From contig CM060732.1 in NCBI GenBank assembly GCA_030704615.1, positions 77,171,053-77,235,052 of the forward strand: a DNA stretch of 64,000 nucleotides, given 5' to 3'. Each line of letters starts with the position of its first letter. The stretch's first letter is position 1. The notes beneath the pieces are model-generated. The model was given only the letters and a program-made list of their open reading frames with translations. It was not told where the DNA came from and searched no databases. This stretch comes from Takakia lepidozioides. Lineage: Eukaryota; Streptophyta; Takakiopsida; Takakiales; Takakiaceae. Position numbers and translations under genes: made by a program. Shown in pieces: positions 34,826 through 47,443 of the stretch.

Positions 34826-37800
34826 CTATGAAGCACACGTAAAAGAGCTAAAATCGAAGCTGAGTTCGGGACTTTGTAACGCGAGCCTTCTTATGTCTCC
34901 AATTAAAGTCACCGTCATCCCCATCACCAGGAGACCTCCCAGTCCGCGGGGATAGTGCCATGCCAGCAGAAACGCAAAGAGGGAAGGCTGGTGCCGAGTG
35001 TGCCATTTTCCCCCCCAGAACTGGAGAAAATCATTGAGCAGCTTGGTCTCGCGTTGCTGTGAAGATCTGGAAATAGCTGCAATGAAGATGCCCCAAGCTT
35101 TCCTCCCCTCAGTGAGCAGGTCATGGTAGATACAAAAGAAAATTGACCTGCCCCTGGGGGGTCTTCCCTCATAAACAAAAGAACACCTAGCCTTCCAGAG
35201 ATGCCAAAGAGTAAGTGCCCTAAGACAAGCCCAAACAGGGCACAAAGGTAAGTTGTGAGCAGGCAGTAAGTTCAACAGCAGCAAAGAAATGGGGGGAGGG
35301 GAAGGGAAAAGATCTCAGTTAGAGGAGAAACGTATCACCATTCTCCACACTCTTGTAGGGAGATTACACTCTGCTAAGCAATGTTTGATTGACTCAGGCA
35401 GAATTAAACACAAGTTGCAGCAGGTGTTGTTGAGCATGGTAGCAGCATTGACTGGCAAGATCCTATGTGCCAACTTCCACAAAAAGCCTGAGATCTTAGC
35501 TGCTTTTGGCTTCCTCCAGGTTTGCTGCGAGAGATGGAGGTGACTCCATTTCAGATTCCATTTGTGAAGAAAGGATCGGGGAGGCCTTAATAGCGAGTAG
35601 GCCATCTTCACTGAGTAGGCAAAAAAGGGTGAGTGGTGGGAGTCCATCCAGCTCCATTCACCTAGGTCAAACTACAGGGAAGCCAAGGGGTATTTAAGAA
35701 ACCACGTGAAAGTAGAATGCCGAGCCTATGTCAGCTCTTGACCCATTGGAGGGCTTGGGTTTGGATTTCCTTTGGAATCAAGCACCCTTATGGGAAATAG
35801 AGAACTCTTCGGCAGATCCATCATTCCATCGAGTTGAAGAGTCCCATGAAAGTCAGCTTCAAAAGCTATACCAGAGGTTGTATGCCCAGTTACCGCTAGG
35901 ACCAGGAGGACGGTGTTACCTCTATGCAGAGTTGAAGCCGTCCAGGTGGGTGGAGACCATGAGGAATCTCCATCTCTGAGCAGTGGCTTCATATATTCCG
36001 GTACTTCATTAAGTAGCGCAGGTCATGCCCTGGCTCGTCTCAGGCCAAGAATAGGGTTGACTCTGCAGCCAAGAAATCGTTCTGGTCCCAGATGCTGCCC
36101 ATTTTGGGTTATGGTCAATCAGCATACCAGAGTCCATGTTATAGTTTGCAAAGAGTGGCTGGCGGGAACATTCAGCGTAATTGAGAGGAATTCTTTGAGT
36201 AAGGGAACCTCTTATGGATTGCCAAGTTGCCCATATTGACTACCAAGGTCTCGATCCCATGTGCACATTCGCATTTTTGCCTTGCACTACCCATCGTAAT
36301 GATTAAGTCCATAGCAGGGAGGAGGTGGGATGCGCACCCATGAGATAAGGTTGAATGAGCTTGCTCCAAGGACTGTGACGATGAATCAAGGCTTTGGGGA
36401 TCCATTTGGCCAAAAGCGCCTTGATCTACGTTGCAGGATCAATAATCCCAAGCCCTACCTTCTTCTTAGGTTGACAAAGCTAATCCCATGAGATGAGTAC
36501 TTGGTTGGCCACCAAGGCTCTTCCCGCTATGGACAGCATGGCTGAGCTCCAGTGAGCAAAATCTCTTCAACCTAGTAATAACCATACTCAAGATGCTTCA
36601 TTGGGACAGGTTGAGACCAATCTGATGTCCCAGAAGCGTGTGGGACTCCCCTTCAGGAAGCCAATTGAGACCAATGTCTTGTCCCCAGGGGTCGCAGTGT
36701 GATGAGGTAGTTTGGTTCTGCAGCAGCGAGAGCAGGCCCATGGACTTTCGCCAATTGATCTTCAACCCCGAGCCTAAACAGAATATTTGTAGGGCATGAA
36801 GGGCACGTTGGATATTGTCTCGATTTGAATTATCCAACAACAGGGTGGTATCATCGGCATACATGGAAAGCTTGACCATTTCAGGTACGAAGGTAGGTAA
36901 ATGAAGACCCACTATATCATGTCTTGCCTGAAAATGATGCCCAAGAGAGTCTGCCGCGATGAGGAAAAGAAATGGAGCTAAAGGGCATCCTTGCCTAACC
37001 GACCTAGAGATAGGGAAGGAATGAGATATAACCCCGTTCACCATGACTTTGCTTGAGGCCGAATGCAACAGAATCTGAACCCACGTCAGGAAATTGCCTC
37101 CCAGCCCTGATTTATGTAGAGCAGCAAGAAGGAAGATCCAGTCAATTGAATCAAAAGCTTTTTCAAAGTCCAGCATTAAAAACACTAAAGGCTGATTGTT
37201 CAAGGTAGCTCTATGGAGGGCCTCATGTGCCAACTGAATGTTATCCAAAATCATGCGGTCTTTGAGGAAACCAGACTGCTCTTTCCTGATGAGTTTTGGT
37301 AACAATGGTTGCAGCCTCAAGGCAAGGGCCTTAGCAATTATTTTGTACGAAGAATTGAGAAGGGTAATGGGACGGTAGTTCGCCACATTGTCTCTCTCAC
37401 CTTTTTTATAGATCAAGGTGATAAGGCCTTCAGACATTTGGGAAGGCATCAGCTGCTTCTGAAATATATCGTTGGCCATGCGGAGAAAGTCCTCCCCCAT
37501 CGTCTGCCAAAGAGCCTTGAAAAGTTCAATGGGAAGACCATCCGGACCTGGGCTCTTCATAGAGGCCAAAGCATCCACCGCGTCACCCAGTTCTTGCACA
37601 GTGAACGGTTCTGCCATCCTGCCCTTATCCAGAGTGGTTAGTGAGCAGGGGATGTTATGCAGGAGGATCTGTCTGGCCTCAACCACCTCGGGAGATTGTG
37701 GACATGCCTGAAAAAGATGTTTGAAGAAATCAGCTGCAGTATCGGCCATCTTCTTGGGGTCTGATGAAGGCTGACCAAAGGTATCTTTTAAAGAGGGAAT

Positions 37801-38618
37801 CAAGGTGGAGGATCGACGTTGTGCTGCCTTAACAAAAAAGTACTTGGACATTTTTTCTCCTTTGAGTGACCAGTTCACACCCGCCTTAATCTTCATGAAT
37901 TGTTCCCTGGAGTGGAGGAGGAGGGCTAGGTTCTTTTTGGCTATTCTATAGGAGAGCCGGGTCTGAGAGTCACCTTTACCCTCTTGCAACTGAAACTGGC
38001 AGACTGTAGGCATTTGGTAAGTGCCATCTCCTTGCGAGAAGCTTCCTCAGCCTTCTTTCTAGACAGTTGCTCGCAAGTGCTTCTTTATAGATTGGAGTTT
38101 GGATAGAAAGAGGAGCGTGGGGGAGGAGAAGGGAAGGTCAGCAGAGGACCAAGCCCTTCGAAGAATTTTAACTGCCTCAGGGTCGGATAGAAAAGAGGGG
38201 TTGAGTTTGAAGAATCCTCTTCCCTTGACCCTAGAACGTGGGGTGTGGAGGAATAGCTGGATTGCGGAGTGGTCGAAACCGGTGGGGATGGGAGGAATGG
38301 GGGATCTGATAGACCAGTTTAGCATGTGAGCTGAACAATAAAATCGATCTAGACGGGCCATGGAGAGGTTGGGAGGGTCTCTGTTGTTAGACCAAGTGTA
38401 CCTTAGTTCTCCGTTGAGCGGGGGAGAGACATCAAGTAGCCCAATCACCATACATAAGGAATCCCAAACGTCCCTTTCAGCAACAGAGATATTTTGGACA
38501 TTGGAACCCCAACGATCTCCTTCAAATTCAACCATGTTAAAGTCACCTCCAACCACCCAATGATGAATGTCCGGCTGCTGCAACACTTTCAGCCTCATTT
38601 GAGACCAAAGCTCAACCC
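34826..38618 (-). pseudogene. LINE ORF2, endonuclease C-half, reverse transcriptase and zinc domain
   Basis: Continues ORF2 after the CACTA. The endonuclease end has VVGGDFNMVE and GFDHSAI. An in-frame TAG lies at 38059-38061; a local out-of-frame stretch (SRKKAEEASRKEMALTKC, about 38063-38010) shows a pair of compensating frameshifts. The reverse transcriptase then runs 38013-36598: YRPITLLNSSYKI, FLKDRMILDN, FLMLDFEKAFDS, VRQGCPLAP, and the catalytic YADD at 36863-36852. More lesions follow between 36598 and 35650. A reverse-transcriptase zinc-binding segment (FLWKLAHRILPVN) lies near 35490, followed by LRALTLWHLWKARCSFVYEG near 35210. All catalytic motifs are recognisable but the frame is broken. 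Confidence 0.85.
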
Positions 38619-38621
38619 CAT

Positions 38622-41600
38622 CACTACAAGAGATGAGCGTTTTTAGGACTACGGATTTGGCGGAGTCATAAAAATGGCACTAGGTATACGACTACAGAGC
38701 GCTGAAATGCGTTGCAGTCATAGTTTTATCACTTTATAGTAATGGATATCACTACATGACTCCGGAAAATTAGGGAGCATTGGTCAAACATTGTTGACCA
38801 TGATGACAAGGATGGTTTTATGACTAGTGTGATATGTTTGACTAGACGTGGACTACGTTTCATGGAATCTTGTGACTCCATGACTGAAGATGGTTTTACA
38901 GCTCTATTTATACGACTACATCCCTACACGTGTCATTTTGAAAGCACATACATGAATGTATTCATCTATTGGATGAGTTTATCCATCGATGACATGGCAT
39001 GCTGCAAATTGTTTCATAACTCTATATATATGACTATGTCACTACACATGTCATTTAAAAGGCATATACATTAATGAATTCATTCAATGGATGGGTTCAT
39101 CCATCCGCCTATACGGTGTGTCGATTTGATATTTGTTCAATAAATTGGACCTGGATGGACGTGGCTTAACAAGGATCGCAAGATATATGAGATTAAAATA
39201 CGTGGTTGTACAATGTTAGATCATGTGATGGAAATTATTTTGAATCGTTAGATTTTACAGGATCTAACGGTCTAAATTGTTTAAGATCTAACGGTTTAAG
39301 ATTACACCGCCGAACTTTACACCGGGCTGGGACTTAGGCTTTTTTGTCTCTTGCGTTTCACCATCTATTTGATGTTGTGTCATGGAACGTGATGATCGTA
39401 GGATATGCAGGGACGTGTGATGGAGGCTTTGCAGACCTTCCTACTCTTGAGCAAATGATGCAGGAAGGAGAAGAAGAGGAGGAGACGAGACGAGGAGAAG
39501 ATCCCAACATTCTTGTGAGCTCGCCGTTTTTTGGGAGAGAGATGAGACGAGGAGACGCTCGCCGTTCTTGGGAGAGTCAGCTTGGTCTTAGCAGGCCGTG
39601 TTTCAATCTTTGCCTGCTCAGCTGCACCGTGGTGGTTCGATCTCACATACCAATCCAACATTACCTGACTACAGATACAAGCAGCACACACAAGGGGTCC
39701 TTTTGGGCTGATGGTCGGTCAAATCCTCTATGGGTCATGATACAAGGTAAAGGACAATGTGGTGAGGATACCTTCTTCTTTGACCTATTTCAGCCTGTTT
39801 TGCTCTGTTTGGCAGCATGAAAGTATCCAAAAACAGGTAATAGAGATGAGGAGAAACTTTGGAATGAACACTTTCCCGACCCCAGTCAATGGCGAGACAA
39901 TGGAGACAAAAAGGTGAATGCATGTTGGACTACACTAGAGAGAAGTAGATGCAATTTAGAATTAGAACTACTATAATAATTAGGGTTGGGGTTTGCTGGA
40001 AGAACTTCCCGCCGTCAGTGTCAGCTGCTAGCAGCAAGTATTCATGATTTGTACACAGACAGGGGTAGCTAAAGGACCAGGGATAGAGGTCCACGTTCAT
40101 CCAAGAGGGTTTTTAAGGTTTCATCCATACTGAATAAAATTTTTGTTATAACCATAACTGGATGATTTATAGGCAGATATGCATTTCAATGCATTTTAGG
40201 TTTATGCTCCTTTGATTTAAACCTATTGAATGCCCATTTTTCATCCTGGTCTGATACCATCCATACCGGATGGTGGATGAAATCGCGGGTGGTTTTCCTT
40301 TAAGTGTCTCTCTGCCCTAGACACAACACGATATCGTGCGTGTTTTTTTTCTCTGGAAGAGGGCGATGGCGGACGAATGCTCGATGGCGGCTGAATGCCC
40401 GAGCAGCAAGATCCGAACGGGTGTGTTCTTGTTTTTTGAACGCGCGATGACGGCAGACACTTTCATCTCCCGCGATGGCAAATGACATACTGTTATGTTT
40501 GCCTACGTTTTTTCCTCATTGATGAAGCAACGACGGTTATGGAGGTGGGGAAGCGGCCTGTATTACAAGATACAACCTGTCCTCAACTCTCCTCCCGTTG
40601 CATTCTGTTGTGCTCGTTCAAATTCAGATGATGAACACTGCAGCGTCCTACTCCACAAAAGATTGAGGTTCTTTGTGGTGTCACATCTATGCTTTCTTCT
40701 GCTGGTTCTGTGATCTTTGCATGCTTTATGGCTCATACCTGACATGGATAGCAACTGTGAAATCCTGTAATTCACCTCGCGCATCCTCACTAACGCACAA
40801 AACATTTTTTGTGTTTGTTTTTGGGACGGGCACAGGTGAGGGATTTCACTTGGCATGAACTCTTTGGCTTGCAGATGATCTGGTTACTGCAGGAGGGATA
40901 AGATATGCTACAAGCTGCCGTTGTTGCAATTTTCTGCTTCAAAGTTGCTTCAAGGGGGATATGCCTTAAACCTTTACTTTGATTTCTGGTTCTTGGTAAC
41001 CAAATCTGTTAAGTCAGGGAAGTAAATGGGCTGGGCCTCCTAGAAATCAGACCTTATTGTGAAGGTTCGGGCTGGTTGTGATGACAAGGGTTTGGTGATG
41101 CAAGTGTGACATTGGATGCATTTTTCCAGACCTGTTTTCTGGCCTTTTGGAGAGTCAGACAGTGTTGTTTATGCCTCACCAGTTTAGAATGTATTAAGTA
41201 AGGCATTGGGTAAGCTTTTTTAAGAACACATACATTCTTTCAGGCTCCCCCATGGAGATTATAACCTGATTACAGACTGGTATTTTTGAGGATCTCTCTA
41301 AAACTTGGCAGAGTGACTGGATAAAGCCTGGGATACATACCATAGCCCTGCATCTACTTATGGAAGTACAATCAGTTCAGCTTGTGCTTTTAGGAACATA
41401 CAAGTCCTTTAAAGCTGTAATAGGGAATTGTTTTCATCAAAACTCTCACTCTTAGGCCTGCTGGAATGGTTTTCTCAAAGACCTGTTGAGCTTACAACAT
41501 ACTTGTTTAAGCTATTTGAACCCAAGAATTACCAAGCCAGTATTTTTAAAGGGCTTTTTTGATTACGAACTGTATTCTTAAGCTCCCCCCAGAGATTGGG

Positions 41601-42777
41601 AATGTGACATGGTAATGACTCTCTCTCTCTCTCTCTCTCTCTCCTCCTCTGATACATGATACATATATACATGATTTGTGCAGAGGCATGGATAGCTGAA
41701 GGAGCAGGGATAGAGTGCATGGGTCCAAATTCATCCAAGAGGGCCGGATTTCAATCTCCAGATTACATATGATTCCCTGTGGAAGGATAGCTACAAGAAA
41801 CTTGCATGGATAGATGATCAATTGGTTGGTCTTGAGTTGAAGAGCACGACCCCTGCAGGGATGTCTCTCCATCTGTAGATCTTTTAGGAAGTGGAAGGCT
41901 AGGCCTAGGGCCCAGCTTTGTTATGACATTGTTAGCTGATTTTCAGTTCTTCTCCTTAGCTCGGTGCCTTTCTGTTTCCAAGTTATGGCAGTAGTTTTTG
42001 GCTGCAGTCTTTTTTCCTTCTAGACTCTTTAGCTCTATGCAGACCCCCTTCTTTGCTTGCCTTCCTTCTTACTACTCTTTCTTGTCTTGGTACGCGAAGC
42101 TGTGTCTTCCTCTTTCAGCCTCTATGGCACTCTATCCAGAGGTTATTTTTCCTCTTTGTATCCAAGTACATTTTATGTCCATTACCTATAAAGTTCTAGA
42201 GGCCACTGTCCCCCACTGTCCCTCTTTGTTAACAAAAATAAAAATAATAAAAAAAGACAACAATGGCTTCCATTCTATTTTCCTAGATACCTAATGAGAA
42301 TTTAAATCAATTAATAATCTAAATATTATGTATGATTTAATTTATTAAATTAAAATATTATTAAAAAACCTCTTTAGTCATGAAGTTATATATTCATGAC
42401 TACATCATGGCAACGTGGCATGATATGATACGATATTCTTTCCCACGTGTAGGTCATATATGTTGTCCATGTGGACACGTGTCACATCCGGAGTGCTACA
42501 TATGTCTCTCTGACGCCTCTCCAATGGAGTTATACTTTGTAGACATGTAGTCATATAGTTAGTCATATATAAATCATATAGTTGTGACTACATCCTCTCT
42601 ACAGCATGACTCCAGGTGCCACGCACGCAATCACGGCTATGACTTGCAAAACGCAGTCCTAAAGACTAGTCGCTATGACAAGGTTTTTTTCACTGCAGAG
42701 TGATATAGTCATGAACGCATATAGGACTGAAAAAATAGTCATATGTGCAGTCATAAAAACGTTCATCTGTTGTAGTG
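38622..42777. mobile_element. Non-autonomous CACTA (En/Spm-type) transposon, 4156 bp
   Basis: The left end starts CACTACAAGAGATGAGCGTT. The right end, read inward, starts CACTACAACAGATGAACGTT. These near-identical terminal inverted repeats carry the CACTA signature. A 3-bp target duplication CAT flanks it (38619-38621 and 42778-42780), as expected for the superfamily. Subterminal regions repeat GACTACA/TGTAGTC and GTCATAT words in both orientations at both ends. No transposase is seen. The interior holds a PPR fragment (39355-39475), a (CT)n run at 41619-41643, and a direct repeat pair at about 40043-40117 and 41670-41748. It sits inside the LINE endonuclease frame, so it inserted after the LINE. 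Confidence 0.92.
39355..39475 (+). pseudogene. PPR fragment carried inside the CACTA element
   Basis: FDVVSWNVMIVGYAG is a PPR repeat start (D.VSWN.MI.GYA). After a frame change near 39410 the sequence reads MEALQTFLLLSK, then near 39460 EQMMQEG in the first frame. The same order (MEAL, then SK, then MM.EG) is seen in the separate fragment at 6160-6415, so both come from related PPR genes. It is too short and too broken to function. Confidence 0.7.
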
Positions 42778-42780
42778 CAT

Positions 42781-43159
42781 CCTCCTCAGAGTTGGGAGCA
42801 TACACATTGACAATCCCTACCTTTCCAATGGACTGGCCTAGGTCTATGGTGATGGACTGAACCCGACCCTGGACCCAGATGTCGTTGGCCAAAATAATAG
42901 GACCCAAGGTGGGGGAGGCCAAGATCGTTGTTCCCCCTCTAGTGTCCACCACTGTGGGATTCCAAAATGCAACATGAGAAGGCCAAATAGAAACACCTAG
43001 AGAGTTAATTTTGGCATCATCTAGCTTATGCTCTTGAAAGAAAATAAGGGAAGAGCGATTGATGAAATTGGAGGCCCAGTGTCTGATTCTTGCCCTTTTT
43101 GGGGCAGAGTGATCAGACCCTATTCCCCGAATGTTCCAGCCAGTCAGGGAGAGATTCAT
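42781..43159 (-). pseudogene. LINE ORF2, endonuclease N-terminal half
   Basis: Starts at ATG 43159 (MNLSLTGWNIRGIGSD). The AP-endonuclease-type motifs WNIRG, FFQEHKLD (catalytic Glu) and VNVYAPNSEED are present. The frame runs directly into the CACTA right end at 42778-42780. Removing the insertion plus one CAT copy rejoins it in frame with 38618 and below, giving EEDGVELWSQM at the junction. Confidence 0.85.
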
Positions 43160-45423
43160 GGAACAACATGGATAAGGCCTACGCTGTCCCCGCAATTTGA
43201 TGGCCAAGTTGGAAGAAATCTGAATCTGGTCCTTTTGTCAGTAGGGTGAAGTGTGGAAATCCATTTGAAGCCTGCAGGTGGGGGGAGCAGCGACGGCATT
43301 TTCCATACATAAAATGCCCTAGATCTTTTCCTTTTGTTTGGGGACTTCAATTCCAATATCTGGTTTCTGGTATCAGTCATTGTAGATAAATCATTCAAGG
43401 AGAGATCCCAAGAAAGAGCAGAAGAGAGAAAAGAGGCAGCGGCCACTGAGAGGAGAGGAGTGGTAGAGACGCACCAACCAGGAAGGACTTTGAGGTTTGG
43501 GGGTTGGTTATCAATTACCAGCGCCCAACCCCGCTTGGGGTTGTTGTTGTCAGGGACAAAAAAGAGAATGGGGAAATAAGCATGAGTAATGTTGCTTACC
43601 GCAGGTGGCGAGTCGATGGTCTCCTCCGGAAACACAAGGTCAATGCCGATATTGTTGGCCCCATTTGATGATAAGAGCATGTCATTCTCGTGAAAGAGGA
43701 CTAGTTCCTTGTTTGTGCTGGGCCCCAAGTCAATGGTGCGGTCTTCTTCATATGTTGCCAGCCCCTTTTGCTTCTGCAAGCTCATGAGCTCAGCTACCAT
43801 CTTATGACCTTCCTCCATAATGAGGGAACTGCGAGCCCAGGTGCTTGGGTCAGCGACTCTGCACGACAACCCAAAACTGTCCACCCATAGCCATTTGTTG
43901 GCAGCTCCAGAGGTGTCTAGATCTTCGGAGGAAAATATTGGCAGAACGTGAATAATTGCCAAGTTCACCAAGGCAGCATTATTCCCCACCATAATGCCTA
44001 TATGCTTCAAGTGGGAATGCAAGAGGGAGGTGCAAGGAAAAAATTCCCTAAGGATCTGCCTGGCCAAGTGCAAGGTGATGTCTCTTGGATTCTGGATATC
44101 AAGCTCTGAGGGTAAAGAGTCGTTGACCCAGGGAGAGCAGAAGCCTTGTCCAGAAGAGGGGATACAGAAATTTGTGTACTCGTCAATAACTGTGAAGACA
44201 AGTGGAGTAACACAAATAGCAGCTTTGTCCCTGGCATAAGCAGTCCCTGGAGCCCAGCCTGTAAGAGGCTTCCTGGAAAAAAAATGTAGTTCCAGAAAGG
44301 AGATTGCTGGGCTGGTGCTGTTAAGCTGCTGAAGTTCCTCCTCAGAAAACGGGAAAGAGGTCCAAGCGTCCCTGATTATGACAGGGTTGAGGTCGTATGG
44401 TCGGTTGGGATGGATCTATCTTGGCGTGCCCCCGTTTCTTTTCCTCTTTTTGGAGAGTTGTCCTTTTTTAAGGACCTCCGTGTCCATTTCTCGAGATGCC
44501 TCAACAGTAGTGCTTGGAGCTGCCGATTTGGCAAGTTTCGGGCAGTTTGATTTTACGTGCCCCTCCCCGTTGCAAGCAAAACAAATGGTGGAAATCAGCT
44601 CTTCACAGATAGAGACCACAATAAAGGAGTCATCTAGTGTAGGGAGCTGGCATGAGAACAACGATTTTTGGCACTCCATTATCCCTGGTGTAATCGTAGA
44701 GGGCGGCCTCAGTGTCCACGCTTATGATGGTGTCCTGAGCCGGCTCGAAGACGTTGAGAGAGCCTATGAACGTGCCAAAACTTGCTTCTATCTCAGGGAG
44801 TGAAGTGAGGTAAGTGGCGGGGAGAAAAGGGATTGCAATCACCTTGGGCTTCCATATTGTTCCCTTCTTGTGGCCCCAATCATGCGTCCAAGGGAACAAG
44901 AAGACTTTTGCGGCTGACATCTGGGGTTGAATCTCAGCGCCGCTTTTGCTTCCTCCGGAGTACAAAAGAGAACTAGATAGAGGCCCTTGCCCATGGAAAG
45001 GTAGAAATGTTGAGCGAGCCCATCTTCTGCTCCAAGGTGCTCAACGATCCACTTACGCACCCAACGCCTGGGGCTCAGTTTTTCCGGGAAATAAAGAAGA
45101 ATCCTTCTCTGTGACAACTTTTGCGCTTGTGACTGAAGTTTCGCTTTGTCTAGGGCTAATACAGGCTGCTCATCATCTCCCTGTGGTATCGAGTCTTCCC
45201 AAATTTCATCATCCGAGTGAGGGGACTGCGCATTACCTGTGGAGCTCGGTCCTTTGCCCGGGATAGAGTCCTTTGAGCCATTTGGTGCGTAGTTGGGTTT
45301 GAGGATCCACTTCGTTTTGCCACCTCTGAATGCAAGCGCCAAGTTATCCCGAGTCTTCGAACCAGTACGCATGGTCGAGCCACCCCGGCTCCCGTGCTTG
45401 CTTGTGGTACCTTGAGCACTCAT
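43156..45423 (-). pseudogene. LINE ORF1 (nucleic-acid-binding protein), frameshifted
   Basis: ATG 45423 opens MSAQGTTSKHGSRGGS. An RNA-binding-like segment follows, including LSPRRWVRKWIVEHLG and YLVLFCTPEEAKAALRF. Frame changes occur near 44900 and near 44665, then a CCHC knuckle CFACNGEGHVKSNCPKL appears at about 44590-44540. A further stop lies near 44416 before a long open stretch, 44073-43156. The architecture (DUF4283-like domain plus one knuckle) is typical of plant L1 ORF1. The last stop overlaps the ORF2 start as ATGA at 43159-43156. Confidence 0.75.
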
Positions 45424-45899
45424 GGTTGAGCGAGGGGAGCAGCCTACTGTCACCTGCAACATGCAACACAAACCAGCACGAAGAACTTCGCCCTCCAAGA
45501 GTGTGATAGAGAGAGACCTTGAACAGGAGATAAGCAGCAGATTTAAAATGAGACACAACAGCTGAGTAGAGCAATCAGACACAAAGAAGGCACGACTGCC
45601 CGATTTTAAAGCATGGGGGTGCCTGAAAATCAACAAAAGATACTCAAGATTGTGGGGGACAAGCAACCCGCCAGGGAGGAATTGATGTTGGACTGGCGGA
45701 GTTGAGTATGGTATCAAGAGAGAGATAAGAGGGGAAGTAGAGTTGAATAGGATCCTGAAACTTGAAGAAGAAGGAAGCCGGAACACATCCCTATTCTGAT
45801 CAGCCGTCAAGAGGGTGCTCTCATTAAGGAACAGGAGCCGCGGGCAATGTAGGCGCCGTTCTCATCAATCTCAGTAAATTATCAGAGAAAGGCGGCTTC

Positions 45900-47440
45900 A
45901 TCAGAGCTGAGGAGCGGCATTTTGTTTGATCATGCGGAAACGCAGCAGTTCGGCTTGTCAGCTCATTGATGTGAATGAGCTGGGAAGCACTCGTGGATGA
46001 TGGAGTGAGAGTGCGTCAGTGAAGAAGAGAGTAAAGAGGGGGAGAAGCGGAAATCTGTTAGCTGGATAGATGTTGAGATTTGGGGGTAAAGCCAGGGAGA
46101 CAAGTCAGCTTTCGTAGAGATGACGCTTAGATAACTCTGCTCCCACTAGGAGGTACTTGAAGCTGCAACTGGCATCAGTACATTCATGAGCAGGAGAGTT
46201 AGTCCTTGATGGGTGAGCGGGAGAGAGCTTGAGAAAATCTAAGTCCCAGAGCTCTCTCACCGTAACATGCGGAGCCATCTCGCCCCGCCCCCTCGGTACA
46301 TCCCATTTTTTTTAAGAGGGGACAGTGACCCTCTTGACATTGAATGCTTTCTCTCTCGGCCTCGCTTCTCTCGCTGCAGCTCGCCCGCTTGATATCTCTC
46401 CTACCCATTGGGCATCAAACTTTGAACTGCATTGTCTCGGCGTTGTGGACTCAATCAGATGCACAAACGGTTGCGCAATTTTCATCCCTGACCCCTCCTC
46501 TTGTTAGGGCCAACATTCATAGCTCCAATGTTTCCATTCGTATTTGTTTTTTCTTTTATATGAATAGTTAATATATTTTAACTTGAGCAGATATTGGTTG
46601 GTATTAGAGAAATAATAGCTCCAAAAATAAATAAATAAATATTAACCCTTAACTTCCTATGGAACTGTTTCAGGTTTCATAAAACACTATATATTAACGT
46701 AACTTTTGCAGATCTTGATGCTTTTAGGTCGTTTCTTCAGCAATAATTGACCTGACGACATGGCATGTTGTTTCCAATTGGCAGCATGCCATTTGGAGAA
46801 AGTCGGCCAGGTCCAGAAATTTCCAAAAACCGCAGGGTCAAATGTGTTCTTACATTGAGGGGGCCACGCAGTTGACTGCTACGTGGCCATCTCTGATTGG
46901 GCAGCACTTCAGGCACTGGGGGTTCAATTTTTATAAATTTCTACCATTGGATGTGGGCATAATTTGTAGGTGTGAAGAGAGTCACTCCCTCACTAGAGGG
47001 ATTTGGAATTTGAGCAATATTTCATAGCATTTTGTGGAGGCCAAATCCCAAATTCTAAATCTTTGTAATGAAGGTAGTTTGAACCCCAACCCCCCCCCCC
47101 CCCCCCCGAAACACATACAAAGCACCCCCATGCTAAACATGACATTTGCCCCTCATTTTTTGCATGGACATGTCATTCCTACCACAGATTAGGAATGTGT
47201 GGAATAAACCAAAAACGTTGTCTCTAATTTGAAAGTTGTCTGAAAGCCTGTTCTATGAGACCTAAGTTGCCTGAACTCTCAAATTAGTTGGTCAAGGCTA
47301 AAAAACCATGTTTTCAAAAACAAAAACAAAAAAAATCATCCTCTCTAAAACCATATAATCTCCCACATTTCAGGGTGAAACAAGTCCATTTTTGGTGAGT
47401 GCATGCATGTGCGCACCCACGTGTAAGGTTCATTTTTCAG
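45900..47440. other. LINE 5' border zone and intergenic DNA
   Basis: 45.9-46.2 kb is probably LINE 5' leader. At about 46305-46345 TTTTTTTTAAGAGGGGACAG followed by a complementary CCCTCTT resembles another truncated LINE 3' tail. A run of 18 C lies at 47090-47107. No gene is seen. Confidence 0.4.
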
Positions 47441-47443
47441 GAT

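Larger units (their letters stand above)
34355..45900 (-). mobile_element. L1-type LINE, minus strand, split by a CACTA insertion
   Basis: A plant L1-like non-LTR retrotransposon. The 3' end is marked on the plus strand by a T-rich run at 34353-34385 and GGGGACGGAGGCCC just inside. ORF1 is at 45423-43156 and ORF2 at 43159 down to about 34826. Removing the 4156-bp CACTA insertion leaves about 7.4 kb, normal for a plant L1. Frameshifts in ORF1 and ORF2 and an in-frame stop make it inactive. The 5' border (about 45.9-46.2 kb) and target duplication were not resolved. Confidence 0.85.

Noticed and set aside
46305-46345. 5' border or target duplication of the large LINE
   Set aside because: It looks like a separate truncated LINE tail. 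No sequence matching the 34.34 kb flank was found nearby.
47090-47107. Run of 18 C as a functional element
   Set aside because: A simple homopolymer with no supporting context; could also be an assembly-sensitive site.
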